Source: Oceanispirochaeta crateris (GTDB lineage: Bacteria; Spirochaetota; Spirochaetia; DSM-2461). From it: DNA of 64,000 nt. Shown here piece by piece: positions 17,125 through 24,891 of the stretch. Each line of letters begins with the position of its first letter. Within the stretch, counting starts at the first letter, position 1. Location of the stretch: NCBI RefSeq assembly GCF_008329965.1, contig NZ_CP036150.1, positions 2,356,001-2,420,000 of the forward strand, read 5' to 3'. Position numbers and translations under genes: made by a program. The notes under the pieces are model-generated. The model saw only the letters and a program-made list of their open reading frames with translations. It was not told where the DNA came from and did not search any database.

Positions 17125-18312
17125 TTATCCTTTTCTCAGTCTCGGGTCTAGGGCATCCCGCAATCCATCTCCTAAAAAGTTGAAAGAGAGCATTGTCAGG
17201 GCAATAGCCACGGAGGGAAAGAACAGCTGATAAGGATAGGATAAGAGTCCCTGAAGGGCATCATTGGCCAGAGTTCCCCAGGAGGCCATAGGAGCGGAAA
17301 CACCCAAACCGATGAATCCGATAAAGGCTTCTGTGAAAACGGCTTGGGGGATCATCATGGTCATTGAAACGATAATGGGACCCATGGCGTTGGGAATGAG
17401 GTGTCTAAAAATGATATGCCTTCTAGAAACCCCCAGTGCCCGGGCTGCCAGAACAAATTCCTGGCCCTTCAGGCTGAGAACCTGCCCGCGGACCAGACGG
17501 GCCATGACCACCCAGTACACAGATCCCAGGGCTATGATCATAGTCCACAGCCCTCTGTTACCAACGATAACCATGATAATAATGACATAGAGAACCAGTG
17601 GGATCGAGTTCAAAATATCCACAATCCTCATCATAAACGTATCGGTCCTCCCCCCTTCATATCCGGCGGCGCTCCCGTAAACAATTCCGATGAAGAGGTT
17701 GACCAAAGAGGCAACCAGGGCCACTGTCAAAGAGATTCTTGCTCCGTACATGACGCGGATCATGAGGTCTCTTCCCAGAATATCACTGCCGAAAGGATAG
17801 GTCTTGTTCCCCACCTTTTTAACAGGTTCTGTGATCTCTTCGCCACCATAGAGGAAGCTGAAATCGTAGGGATAACCCATCTTGTCTTTGAGTAGGTTGT
17901 AGGAAAAGTCCAGAACGACCTTTATATCTCCCAGTTCATATGTATAGAGTTTCTTAATAGGGTCAGTTTTGGTTCTTTTCAGACGGCCGAGGATTTCACC
18001 CTTCTCTGAGACTCTGAGAAGTTTGTAATCACTGGACAAAAAGACAAAAAAATCGTCTTCCAGCTGATAAAGATCCAGCCTGGGCGGGATATTGGCATAA
18101 TCCAGATTCTGATCAGAATAGGAAGCTTTAACAAATAGTGGACCGAAAACGGCAATAGATACGATGAGTATGACACCGAAGAGGCCGATCATGGCCATTT
18201 TATGATTTTTCAGTCTCCGCCAGGCATCCTGCCAGTAGGTGAGACTGGGGCGCATTTTTTCAGGAATATCCTTTACGCTCTTGTCGACAAATTCAAATTG
18301 ACTGGAGTCCAT
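17125..18312 (-). CDS. oppC: Oligopeptide ABC transporter permease OppC with a long periplasmic insertion
   Basis: Inner-membrane permease of 395 residues. The family norm is about 300; the extra length is one block of roughly 90 residues between the first membrane helix (about 40-60) and the conserved TYPFGSDILGRD. The block is rich in beta-type segments (DDFFVFLSSDYKLLRVS, GEILGRLKRT, YELGDIKVVLD) and would face the periplasm. After it come five more helices and the ATPase-docking loop with AARALGVSRRHIIFRHLIPN. Genes oppB, oppC and oppD are separated by only a few bases. The insertion may contact the binding protein, which is inference only. Confidence 0.93.
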   Translation of the reverse strand: MDSSQFEFVDKSVKDIPEKMRPSLTYWQDAWRRLKNHKMAMIGLFGVILIVSIAVFGPLFVKASYSDQNLDYANIPPRLDLYQLEDDFFVFLSSDYKLLRVSEKGEILGRLKRTKTDPIKKLYTYELGDIKVVLDFSYNLLKDKMGYPYDFSFLYGGEEITEPVKKVGNKTYPFGSDILGRDLMIRVMYGARISLTVALVASLVNLFIGIVYGSAAGYEGGRTDTFMMRIVDILNSIPLVLYVIIIMVIVGNRGLWTMIIALGSVYWVVMARLVRGQVLSLKGQEFVLAARALGVSRRHIIFRHLIPNAMGPIIVSMTMMIPQAVFTEAFIGFIGLGVSAPMASWGTLANDALQGLLSYPYQLFFPSVAIALTMLSFNFLGDGLRDALDPRLRKG

Positions 18313-18315
18313 GAG

Positions 18316-19245
18316 TTATTTGCTCTCCTTTTCAAATCGGATGCGGGGATCAATGAAGGCATAGGCAATGTCCACCAGCAGAACCATCAGGACATAGAAG
18401 GCGGCATACATGACGGTAATCCCCATAATCACCGTGTAGTCTCTATTGGAAACACTCTCTACAAAATACCGTCCAATTCCGGCGATGGCAAAGATCCTTT
18501 CTACAACAAAGGACCCGGTCATCAGGGCGGCAATGGTCGGTCCTAGATAGGTAACCACTGGTATCAGGGCATTTTTAACAGCGTGCTTACTGATAACAGA
18601 CCATTCTCTCAAGCCATTGGCTCGGGCTGTTCTTATATAATCCTGCCGCAGGACTTCCAGCATACTGGAACGAGTCAAGCGAGCGACAAAGGACAGAGAA
18701 TACCCGGAAAGGGCGATTACCGGTCCAAAATAACTGGCAGCAGTACTGAGACCGAAGGGAGGAATCCACCCCAGTTTTCCTGCAAAAAAATATATCATCA
18801 GGGAAGCAATGACAAAACTGGGAATTGTAACACCCAGAGTGGCCATAAACATCACTAAATAGTCGATGGGTTTATTCTGCTTCAAAGCCGAAATGATGCC
18901 GATGGGTACGCCTAAGATGACAATTAAGACACAGGCAACAAAACCGACTTTGGCTGTAGAGGGAAAGCCTTCAATGATAAGTTCATTTACAGAAATCCCA
19001 ATTTTTGAAAAAGAAGGGCCTAGGTCAAAGGTGAATAACCCTTTCATATAGTCCAAATACTGCATATACAGGGGCTGGTCCAGTTTATATTTTTCATTCA
19101 AAACACGCATGATTTCCGGGGGAACTGGACGCTCTCTAGTGAAGGGCCCTCCCGGTATGGAATGCATCATAAAAAAAGTAACCGTGGCGATGATGATGAT
19201 GGTCAGCATCGAGTAGATCAGGCGCCGTACGAAATAACTTCTCAT
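18316..19245 (-). CDS. oppB: Oligopeptide ABC transporter permease OppB
   Basis: Inner-membrane permease of 309 residues, the standard OppB length. It has the N-terminal helix MRSYFVRRLIYSMLTIIIIA, the conserved periplasmic PGGPFTRERPVPPEIMRVLNEKY, and the ATPase-docking EAA loop YIRTARANGLREWSVISKHAVKNALIP. It forms the membrane channel with OppC. It follows oppA after a roughly 110-base gap that contains a strong hairpin, which may lower permease expression relative to the binding protein. Confidence 0.95.
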   Translation of the reverse strand: MRSYFVRRLIYSMLTIIIIATVTFFMMHSIPGGPFTRERPVPPEIMRVLNEKYKLDQPLYMQYLDYMKGLFTFDLGPSFSKIGISVNELIIEGFPSTAKVGFVACVLIVILGVPIGIISALKQNKPIDYLVMFMATLGVTIPSFVIASLMIYFFAGKLGWIPPFGLSTAASYFGPVIALSGYSLSFVARLTRSSMLEVLRQDYIRTARANGLREWSVISKHAVKNALIPVVTYLGPTIAALMTGSFVVERIFAIAGIGRYFVESVSNRDYTVIMGITVMYAAFYVLMVLLVDIAYAFIDPRIRFEKESK

Positions 19246-19312
19246 ACAGGAGTCTCCTTAACCTGAAAAGTGAAATTTATTTTTAAAGAATTCAGGCTGT
19301 GCATAATAGACC

Positions 19313-19334
19313 GCCCTCCCGTTTTAGGGAGGGC
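19313..19334 (-). terminator. Intercistronic hairpin between oppA and oppB
   Basis: An 8-base GC-rich perfect stem (GCCCTCCC / GGGAGGGC, six-base loop) without a following T-run. Such hairpins between a binding-protein gene and the permease genes usually act as partial terminators or 3'-end stabilisers. That role is inferred here. Confidence 0.55.
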
Positions 19335-19354
19335 AGTCATAACAATTAATATAA

Positions 19355-21007
19355 TTATTCAGCCAAATAAGCTGTTGTGAAGTCTATCTGACCCAACATG
19401 CTTCGATCCCAGCCCTTAACTTTAGGACTGGAGAGGAAATAATCGGTGTAATGATAAACAGGAACGATGGGCATATCCTTCATAAGGATATCCTGGGCTT
19501 TATAGAGAGCCTTGAAGTGTGCTTCTCCGTAAGAGGAAGACGCTTCAGCCATGGCTTTGTTGTACTCAGGATTGTTATAGTTAGGATCGTTATAGTCGTT
19601 TCCATCTACAAAGATGGCCAGAAGACCCATGGGGTCGAGGAAGTCTGTGATCCACCCACCGCGGGAAATTTCATAGTCTCCTTCTTTCCTGGTGTCCTGG
19701 AATACGGCCCATTCCTGATTTTCAAGTGTACACTCAATACCCAGGTTGGTTTTCCACATTTCCTGAACCATCTGAGCGACAAGCTGATGACCTTCTGATG
19801 TATTGTAGAGCAGTGTGAATTTGGGGAATCCTTCTCCACCGGGATATCCGGCTTCTGCCAGAAGTTTCTGTGCTTCTGCAATAGATTCGCTACCCAGGGA
19901 AACACCGTATGTACCGGCAGTTTTAAAGAAGTCGTTGCCCTTATCATCAGGGAATCCTGGGGGAACAAAACCGGCGGCGGGAACGTTACCCTGGGCCAGT
20001 GTTTCTACAATCTGTTCTCTGTCAATGGCGTAAGCCATAGCTCTTCTCACTCTGGAATCCTCCCAGAGAGGCAGATCCATATTAAAGTTGTAGTAGTAGG
20101 TTCCCAGCAGCGGGAATACGTAGAATTCGGGATTCTCGGCAATGAGCTTTGAGATTTCAGCAGGCGGTACGGATAGACCATCAAGGAAATCAAATTCACC
20201 CGCCTGATAGGCAGTGTAACCTGTTGATGCCGAGTCAATAAATTTTACATTGATTTTATCCAAACCGGTTTTATCTGCTTTCCAGTAGTTAGCATTTTTC
20301 TCAAGGGTCATGCCGTCTCCGACTTTATAAGAAGTCAGTTTGTAGGCACCGTTGCTGACAGCCAGTGCAGGGGTCTTGGCCCAGAGACCTTCGGTTCCTG
20401 CAGGATCTTCTACAACAGACTGTTTAACAGGCATAAAATGATAAAAGGATGTAAGGGAGACAAAATAGTCGGTAGGTGCAGACAGGGTGACTTCAAAAGT
20501 CAGATCATCTACGGCTCTGATACCGACTTCGTCCAGGGAAACGTCTCCGTTGTTGGCCGCTTCGGCGTTTACAACATTGGTATAGTGCCAGATCCAGCCA
20601 TACTCAGAAGCAGTGGCGGGGTCCATGGCTCTTTTCCAGCCGTATACAAAATCATGGGCTGTCAGGGGAGACCCGTCAGACCACTTTGATTCACGGAGGT
20701 GAAATGTAATAACTTTACCATCAGCTGATGTGTCCCAGCTCTTGGCGATTCCGGGAACAACCTCTCCGCTTCTTTCACGGACAAGACCTTCGAAGGTATT
20801 GCTGATGACATCACCGCCGTCTGAGGCTCCATTCAGGCCTGGGTCAATCGTTTTGGGGTCGGCAGCCAGGTTCCAGTTCATAACAACAGGCCCGGCGGGA
20901 GCTTCTTCCATAACAACTTCAGCAACTTCTTCTTTTTTTCCGCAACTGATGAACAGCACCGGAATCATAAAAAGAGCTATAAGAGTAAGAAATAAATTTC
21001 TTTTCAT
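19355..21007 (-). CDS. oppA: Oligopeptide-binding lipoprotein OppA (SBP family 5)
   Basis: Extracytoplasmic peptide-binding protein of 550 residues, anchored by a lipidated Cys: hydrophobic signal then LFISCGKKEE (Cys near 22). The SBP_bac_5 fold is shown by LAADPKTIDPGLNG, GLVRERSGEVVPGIAKSW, FHLRESKWSDGSPLTAHDFVYGWKR and, later, VRRAMAYAIDREQIVETL. The acidic linker after the Cys (EEVAEVVMEEAP) is a flexible tether. A near-consensus promoter lies about 30 bases upstream and the ribosome site AGGAGATAGAAC fits the ATG. It heads the oppABCDF operon and delivers peptides to OppBC. Confidence 0.95.
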   Translation of the reverse strand: MKRNLFLTLIALFMIPVLFISCGKKEEVAEVVMEEAPAGPVVMNWNLAADPKTIDPGLNGASDGGDVISNTFEGLVRERSGEVVPGIAKSWDTSADGKVITFHLRESKWSDGSPLTAHDFVYGWKRAMDPATASEYGWIWHYTNVVNAEAANNGDVSLDEVGIRAVDDLTFEVTLSAPTDYFVSLTSFYHFMPVKQSVVEDPAGTEGLWAKTPALAVSNGAYKLTSYKVGDGMTLEKNANYWKADKTGLDKINVKFIDSASTGYTAYQAGEFDFLDGLSVPPAEISKLIAENPEFYVFPLLGTYYYNFNMDLPLWEDSRVRRAMAYAIDREQIVETLAQGNVPAAGFVPPGFPDDKGNDFFKTAGTYGVSLGSESIAEAQKLLAEAGYPGGEGFPKFTLLYNTSEGHQLVAQMVQEMWKTNLGIECTLENQEWAVFQDTRKEGDYEISRGGWITDFLDPMGLLAIFVDGNDYNDPNYNNPEYNKAMAEASSSYGEAHFKALYKAQDILMKDMPIVPVYHYTDYFLSSPKVKGWDRSMLGQIDFTTAYLAE

Positions 21008-21038
21008 GTTCTATCTCCTTGTGTGTAACTTGATAAAA

Positions 21039-21067
21039 ATTATACCCTGACTTAAACACGCTGTCCA
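21039..21067 (-). promoter_or_regulatory. Promoter of oppA
   Basis: On the minus strand TGGACA and a perfect TATAAT are 17 bases apart, placing the transcription start about 25 bases before oppA. This is one of the best sigma-70-type promoters in the window. Confidence 0.75.
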
Positions 21068-21396
21068 ATCGCGAGTAGAAATAAGTCTAAATAATATAAC
21101 TCAATACAGATATTTAACCCGCCTTACCCCGATTAGTCAATGTTTCAATATTTTCATGATTCGAACTGCAAAAGGTATAAAAAAAACATATTATTGCAAT
21201 AATACCCCGACAAAAGAGATTAAAAACCATAATTTTAGAATATATTTAGTATTTTTATATAATTTTTTTATTCTCGAAAGTTGATTTTCAACAAGAAATA
21301 ATGACATGTAAATATCGATTTATTCCTATATATTAGAGATTACTGCCTCATGGAGGCTTTTTAAGCGGTTTTTCAGAAATAAGTTCTGATTTTTCA
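21068..21396. other. AT-rich gap between the second binding-protein gene and the oppA promoter
   Basis: About 330 bases of AT-rich DNA with homopolymer tracts and no credible gene. The only structure is a small hairpin, GCCTC-ATG-GAGGC at 21345-21357, followed by five T residues on the plus strand. That orientation does not suit the minus-strand genes on either side. No riboswitch-like fold was recognised. Confidence 0.5.
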
Positions 21397-23001
21397 TCAA
21401 TGATGAAGGAATTGAAAAGAACTGGCATACCCTGGGAAAGAAAGAGGGACTCCCTTCCATTTTCTGAGATCGATAAGATGTGGTGTTCCATCAAAAAACA
21501 AGGGAATGAATGCCGTCTCTTTTACTAAAATCTCTTCTGCTTCTCTTAGCAATGTTCTTCGGTCAAAACCGCCTACACCTGACTCGGCCTGAATGATTTT
21601 CTGATCAAAGAAAAGACTCTCATAAACGCTTCCCCAGCGTTTCTCCTGAGAAAGAAAAAGGGATAAAAAATCAAGAGGGTCATTGTAAGTGGCCATCCAC
21701 CCGCCGAAAGCCAAATGGTAATCTCCTCTAGTTCTGGCCACGACAAAATCCAGGGCCTCAAGGGGATGCCCGTTTATGCGGAAACCCGCCTCTTCCCATT
21801 GACTGATCATCGCTTCGGCCAGAAGGCGGTGTCCGGTTTCAGCAGGATAGATCATGATTAAAGGCTCCAGATTCGGTTCCTCAGGAATCATCTGTTCCTC
21901 AGTATCCAAAGCATGAAAAACCTGAGATGAAAGGTCTTGGTCCCTATACATCATCGGAGGAACAAGAGAATGAGATGGAATCTGCCCTGATCTCAGAAGG
22001 TCAGAAATCAAAGTCTCAGTATCCAAAGACTGGCGGAGCATCCGACGGAACTCAGGATCATTCAAGGGAGTTCTCTTATGATTCAACACATAAAAATAAC
22101 TCATATACCCCGGGCTGTTATTGAAGTCATATCGATATTCCAGATCTTGCAGACTCATCAGGGGCAGTCCACCCGGTGCCAGCCAATCGGCTTTATCATC
22201 AAGATAGAATGACAATCCTTCCTGAGCCGTCTCTGCCTCTATCAACAGAATATTGTCCGGTCCCGGCAAATCCGGTGCCGTCGGTAGAAGGACAAAGGCC
22301 TTTTCATCGTTCACATCAAGAGTATAGTCACCTGAGGTTTTGATCCCAGAAAGAGCCTCTAAATCTATTGTTCCCAGGTCATAGAACTCTTGGGGATAGA
22401 GGAAGAAGGAATAATGAGATAGAAGATTCAAAGCAAAAGGATACGCCCTGTTAAATTCGAGTTCCAAAACATTCCCAGGAAGGACACGGATTCCAAGATC
22501 CACGTCTGAAGCCTCTCCCCGGAGATATGCCTCGGCATTGAAAATAAATCTTGACACGTAAGAACCGCCCGGAGCGGCGGCTCCGCCACTCTCCAGCATA
22601 TGAATGAAAGAAAGCCTTAAATCTTCAGCCTTCACCGAGCTGCCGTCACTCCACGATGAGTCATCCAAATGGAAGCGATAGACAGCCCCCTCCTTCAGAA
22701 CACTCCAGGATGCAACAAGAGCCGGCTCAACCTGCAGAGTTTCAGGATTGATACAGACAAGCCCAGCGAATAACTGGCTGAGAATCAGGATCTCAGAGTC
22801 CTCTGGTGGTGAGTCGAAAAAACGATCATCATTAAGGGGGGAGATGATCACTCTGAATTGATCGATCTTATCAATCTTAATTTCAGACGAACCAGACCAG
22901 TCCTCACTCTGCCCTCCTGCAGAAAGGATTGTCCCCGGGATGAGAGAAAACAAGAGAACGATCCATAAAATGCGTCTGTTTCTGCTTGATGATAAGGGCA
23001 T
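21397..23001 (-). CDS. Divergent extracellular solute-binding protein (SBP family 5), non-lipoprotein
   Basis: A 534-residue homologue of oligopeptide-binding proteins. The signal peptide (RRILWIVLLFSLIPGTILSAG) ends in Ala-Gly rather than a lipobox Cys, so the protein should be released to the periplasm. The family elements are SQLFAGLVCINPETLQVEPALVASW, FHLDDSSWSDGSSVKAEDLRLSF, and EFRRMLRQSLDTETLISDLL. It ends FLSFPGYASSFQFLHH. It is clearly diverged from the oppA product downstream, and no permease genes of its own are adjacent. It may offer a second specificity to the same OppBCDF complex or act as a signalling binder. A separate transcript is likely, since about 390 bases separate it from oppA. 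Confidence 0.85.
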   Translation of the reverse strand: MPLSSSRNRRILWIVLLFSLIPGTILSAGGQSEDWSGSSEIKIDKIDQFRVIISPLNDDRFFDSPPEDSEILILSQLFAGLVCINPETLQVEPALVASWSVLKEGAVYRFHLDDSSWSDGSSVKAEDLRLSFIHMLESGGAAAPGGSYVSRFIFNAEAYLRGEASDVDLGIRVLPGNVLELEFNRAYPFALNLLSHYSFFLYPQEFYDLGTIDLEALSGIKTSGDYTLDVNDEKAFVLLPTAPDLPGPDNILLIEAETAQEGLSFYLDDKADWLAPGGLPLMSLQDLEYRYDFNNSPGYMSYFYVLNHKRTPLNDPEFRRMLRQSLDTETLISDLLRSGQIPSHSLVPPMMYRDQDLSSQVFHALDTEEQMIPEEPNLEPLIMIYPAETGHRLLAEAMISQWEEAGFRINGHPLEALDFVVARTRGDYHLAFGGWMATYNDPLDFLSLFLSQEKRWGSVYESLFFDQKIIQAESGVGGFDRRTLLREAEEILVKETAFIPLFFDGTPHLIDLRKWKGVPLSFPGYASSFQFLHH

Positions 23002-23101
23002 AATCTTATAATAATACCTGGTGAGACAATACTCCAGAAGAAAAGATTTGGCATAAATTAGACTTGCACAAAACCTGAATTTGGGAGCATTATAAGTTTA
23101 T

Positions 23102-23983
23102 ATGAACAATTCCATAAACCAATTTAATGACATGGTAGCTCAGCTGAAAAGCAATCTCCATGGAGATTATGTAGCCCGTCCAGAGAATGTTTACCTGGAA
23201 GGTGAACCTAAAAACAGAGAAATCATCGGAAACATGGTAGAAAAGCTGATGAAACCAGGCAGCGCCATCCGCGGTGTAGAGAATCTTAAAAAGCTGCATG
23301 ACTATTCTAAGAGTGGAAAAGCATGCCTTCTGCTGGTAGAACATTACAGCAACTTTGATTATCCGGCACTCTACCGGCTCATTGAAAAAACAGAGGGCCT
23401 CGGCAGTGAAGTTGCTGAGACGCTACTCCCTATTCAGGGCATGAAACTTTCAGAATCCAGCGATCTGACAGCAGCATTTTCCAACTCATACAATACAATC
23501 GTGATCTACCCCAGCCGTAGTATAGACAGTGAAACTGATCCGGTAAAACAGGCAGAAATCAGAAAAATCAGCCTGCCCATCAACCATGCGGCCATGAAAG
23601 AGCTGACTCACAGAAAGTACAATGGAAGCATTGTCATCGTGTTCCCCGCAGGAACAAGGTACAGACCCTGGGTACCCGAATCCAAGAAGGGTGTGCGGGA
23701 AATCTATACCTATCTGAAAGCCTTTGATTATGTCTCATTTGTCAGCATAAACGGAAATTTACTTGTTCCCTGTCAGGAAGACGATATGGAAAAAGATACT
23801 CTCCAGGAGGATGTGGTTCTCTTTTCCGTATCCAAACCGGTGAAGGGTAAGGATTTTCGAAATGAAAAAACGGCCCTCGCTCCCCAGGGAGAAGACTCTA
23901 AGCAGTTTGTTGTAGACCAGGTCATGGCCGAACTGGACAAAAGACATCAAGAAGCCGAAGAGTATAGAAAAACTCTACTTTAG
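23102..23983 (+). CDS. PlsC/PlsB-like acyltransferase (HX4D family)
   Basis: A 293-residue protein with the glycerolipid acyltransferase motifs: motif I VEHYSNFD (HX4D) near residues 79-84, and motif III-like VFPAGTRYRPW near 180-190, in which the usual Glu of FPEGTR is Ala. No clear membrane helix is seen. It most likely transfers an acyl chain to glycerol-3-phosphate or a lysophospholipid in membrane-lipid synthesis, but the motif change and the lack of membrane anchors leave the acceptor open. It is divergent from the binding-protein gene, and its stop codon overlaps that of the convergent GNAT gene by a few bases. Confidence 0.75.
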   Translation: MNNSINQFNDMVAQLKSNLHGDYVARPENVYLEGEPKNREIIGNMVEKLMKPGSAIRGVENLKKLHDYSKSGKACLLLVEHYSNFDYPALYRLIEKTEGLGSEVAETLLPIQGMKLSESSDLTAAFSNSYNTIVIYPSRSIDSETDPVKQAEIRKISLPINHAAMKELTHRKYNGSIVIVFPAGTRYRPWVPESKKGVREIYTYLKAFDYVSFVSINGNLLVPCQEDDMEKDTLQEDVVLFSVSKPVKGKDFRNEKTALAPQGEDSKQFVVDQVMAELDKRHQEAEEYRKTLL

Positions 23984-24891
23984 CTATTTTCCTTCTCCTC
24001 GTAGAACCAATGAGGGATATCAAGGAGAAGGAATGAACCCTGTCTGCGAAACCCTCTTCTTTTAATATTATTCTTCATCACCTCGCCTTCCGGCGGAATC
24101 TGCAGGAGCAGAGACTTAACGTTGATTTGAAAACAGTATTCAGATATAAAGTCCAACAATCCTGAGGCTATCCCTGCTCCCCTGTATTCTGGGAGAACAT
24201 AGAGACAATCCAGAAGAGCATACAGCTCATCGGCTCTGCTTTCCAGGGTCAAACCGAGAAAACCACAACTGCTGCCATCGGGACTCATGGCTCGCACTGC
24301 GCAATCCGAATCACTCCCCTTCCAGGGACCATATTCAATCATCACGTTCTTTAATGGGGCTGTACTACCTGAAAAAATCTCATCCTTGAAGGATTGCCGT
24401 GCTAAAAGATATTCTTCATTATCCGGACTGATAAGCTCCATGGTAAAATTATCCAGAAACAGATCTGTCGTCTCTTCTGGTTCCTCTCCCAGAGACGCAA
24501 CACCCCAAAAATCACATAGTTCTGAATACCAGAGCCTAACCCGCTTTTTCATCTCCCGGTCTTTATGATTAAACCAGGATTTTTCAAGATCGGGACGTTC
24601 TTTAAGGACGTTTTTAAAGCCTCTGAAAACTCCACGCCCCGTATTTAGAATCGTCCTGAGCCTTTCTCTATAAATAGGATTTTTCAGGGACCCTGTAAAA
24701 CTGTCCATCAACTGATACCCATCACTGGGATTCCATTCGGGGAGACGCACTGCATCGGGTAGATTCTCATCCTTCAAGTCAGGAATGATCTTCAGACTCT
24801 GAGTATCGAGGAGAAATTTCTCGTTCTGGTTCTCCATGGAAAAAATAATCTGATCTATAAGTTCTTTTGTCAGTTCAAATTGACGGGACAT
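23980..24891 (-). CDS. UPF0158 domain-GNAT acetyltransferase fusion
   Basis: A 303-residue two-domain protein. The N-terminal half (about 1-155) resembles the uncharacterised UPF0158 family: LPEWNPSDGYQLMDSFTGSL, RTILNTGRGVFRGFKNVL, and the helical tail with Trp-rich KKRVRLWYSELCDFWG. The C-terminal half is a GNAT fold with the acetyl-CoA pyrophosphate loop YVLPEYRGAGIASGLLDFI. The acetyl acceptor is unknown. The start lies 17 bases inside the end of proS, so it is translationally coupled to prolyl-tRNA synthetase. Both domains occur separately in other bacteria; I cannot say from this sequence how common the fusion is. Confidence 0.75.
   Translation of the reverse strand: MSRQFELTKELIDQIIFSMENQNEKFLLDTQSLKIIPDLKDENLPDAVRLPEWNPSDGYQLMDSFTGSLKNPIYRERLRTILNTGRGVFRGFKNVLKERPDLEKSWFNHKDREMKKRVRLWYSELCDFWGVASLGEEPEETTDLFLDNFTMELISPDNEEYLLARQSFKDEIFSGSTAPLKNVMIEYGPWKGSDSDCAVRAMSPDGSSCGFLGLTLESRADELYALLDCLYVLPEYRGAGIASGLLDFISEYCFQINVKSLLLQIPPEGEVMKNNIKRRGFRRQGSFLLLDIPHWFYEEKENS

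Noticed and set aside
17401-17895. Plus-strand frame of 164 codons opposite oppC
   Set aside because: Antisense shadow of the well-supported permease gene; rich in His, Asn and Gln as expected for a reversed hydrophobic gene.
21345-21362. Small GCCTC hairpin with T-run as a terminator
   Set aside because: It points in the plus direction while both neighbouring genes are on the minus strand, and its stem is only five bases.
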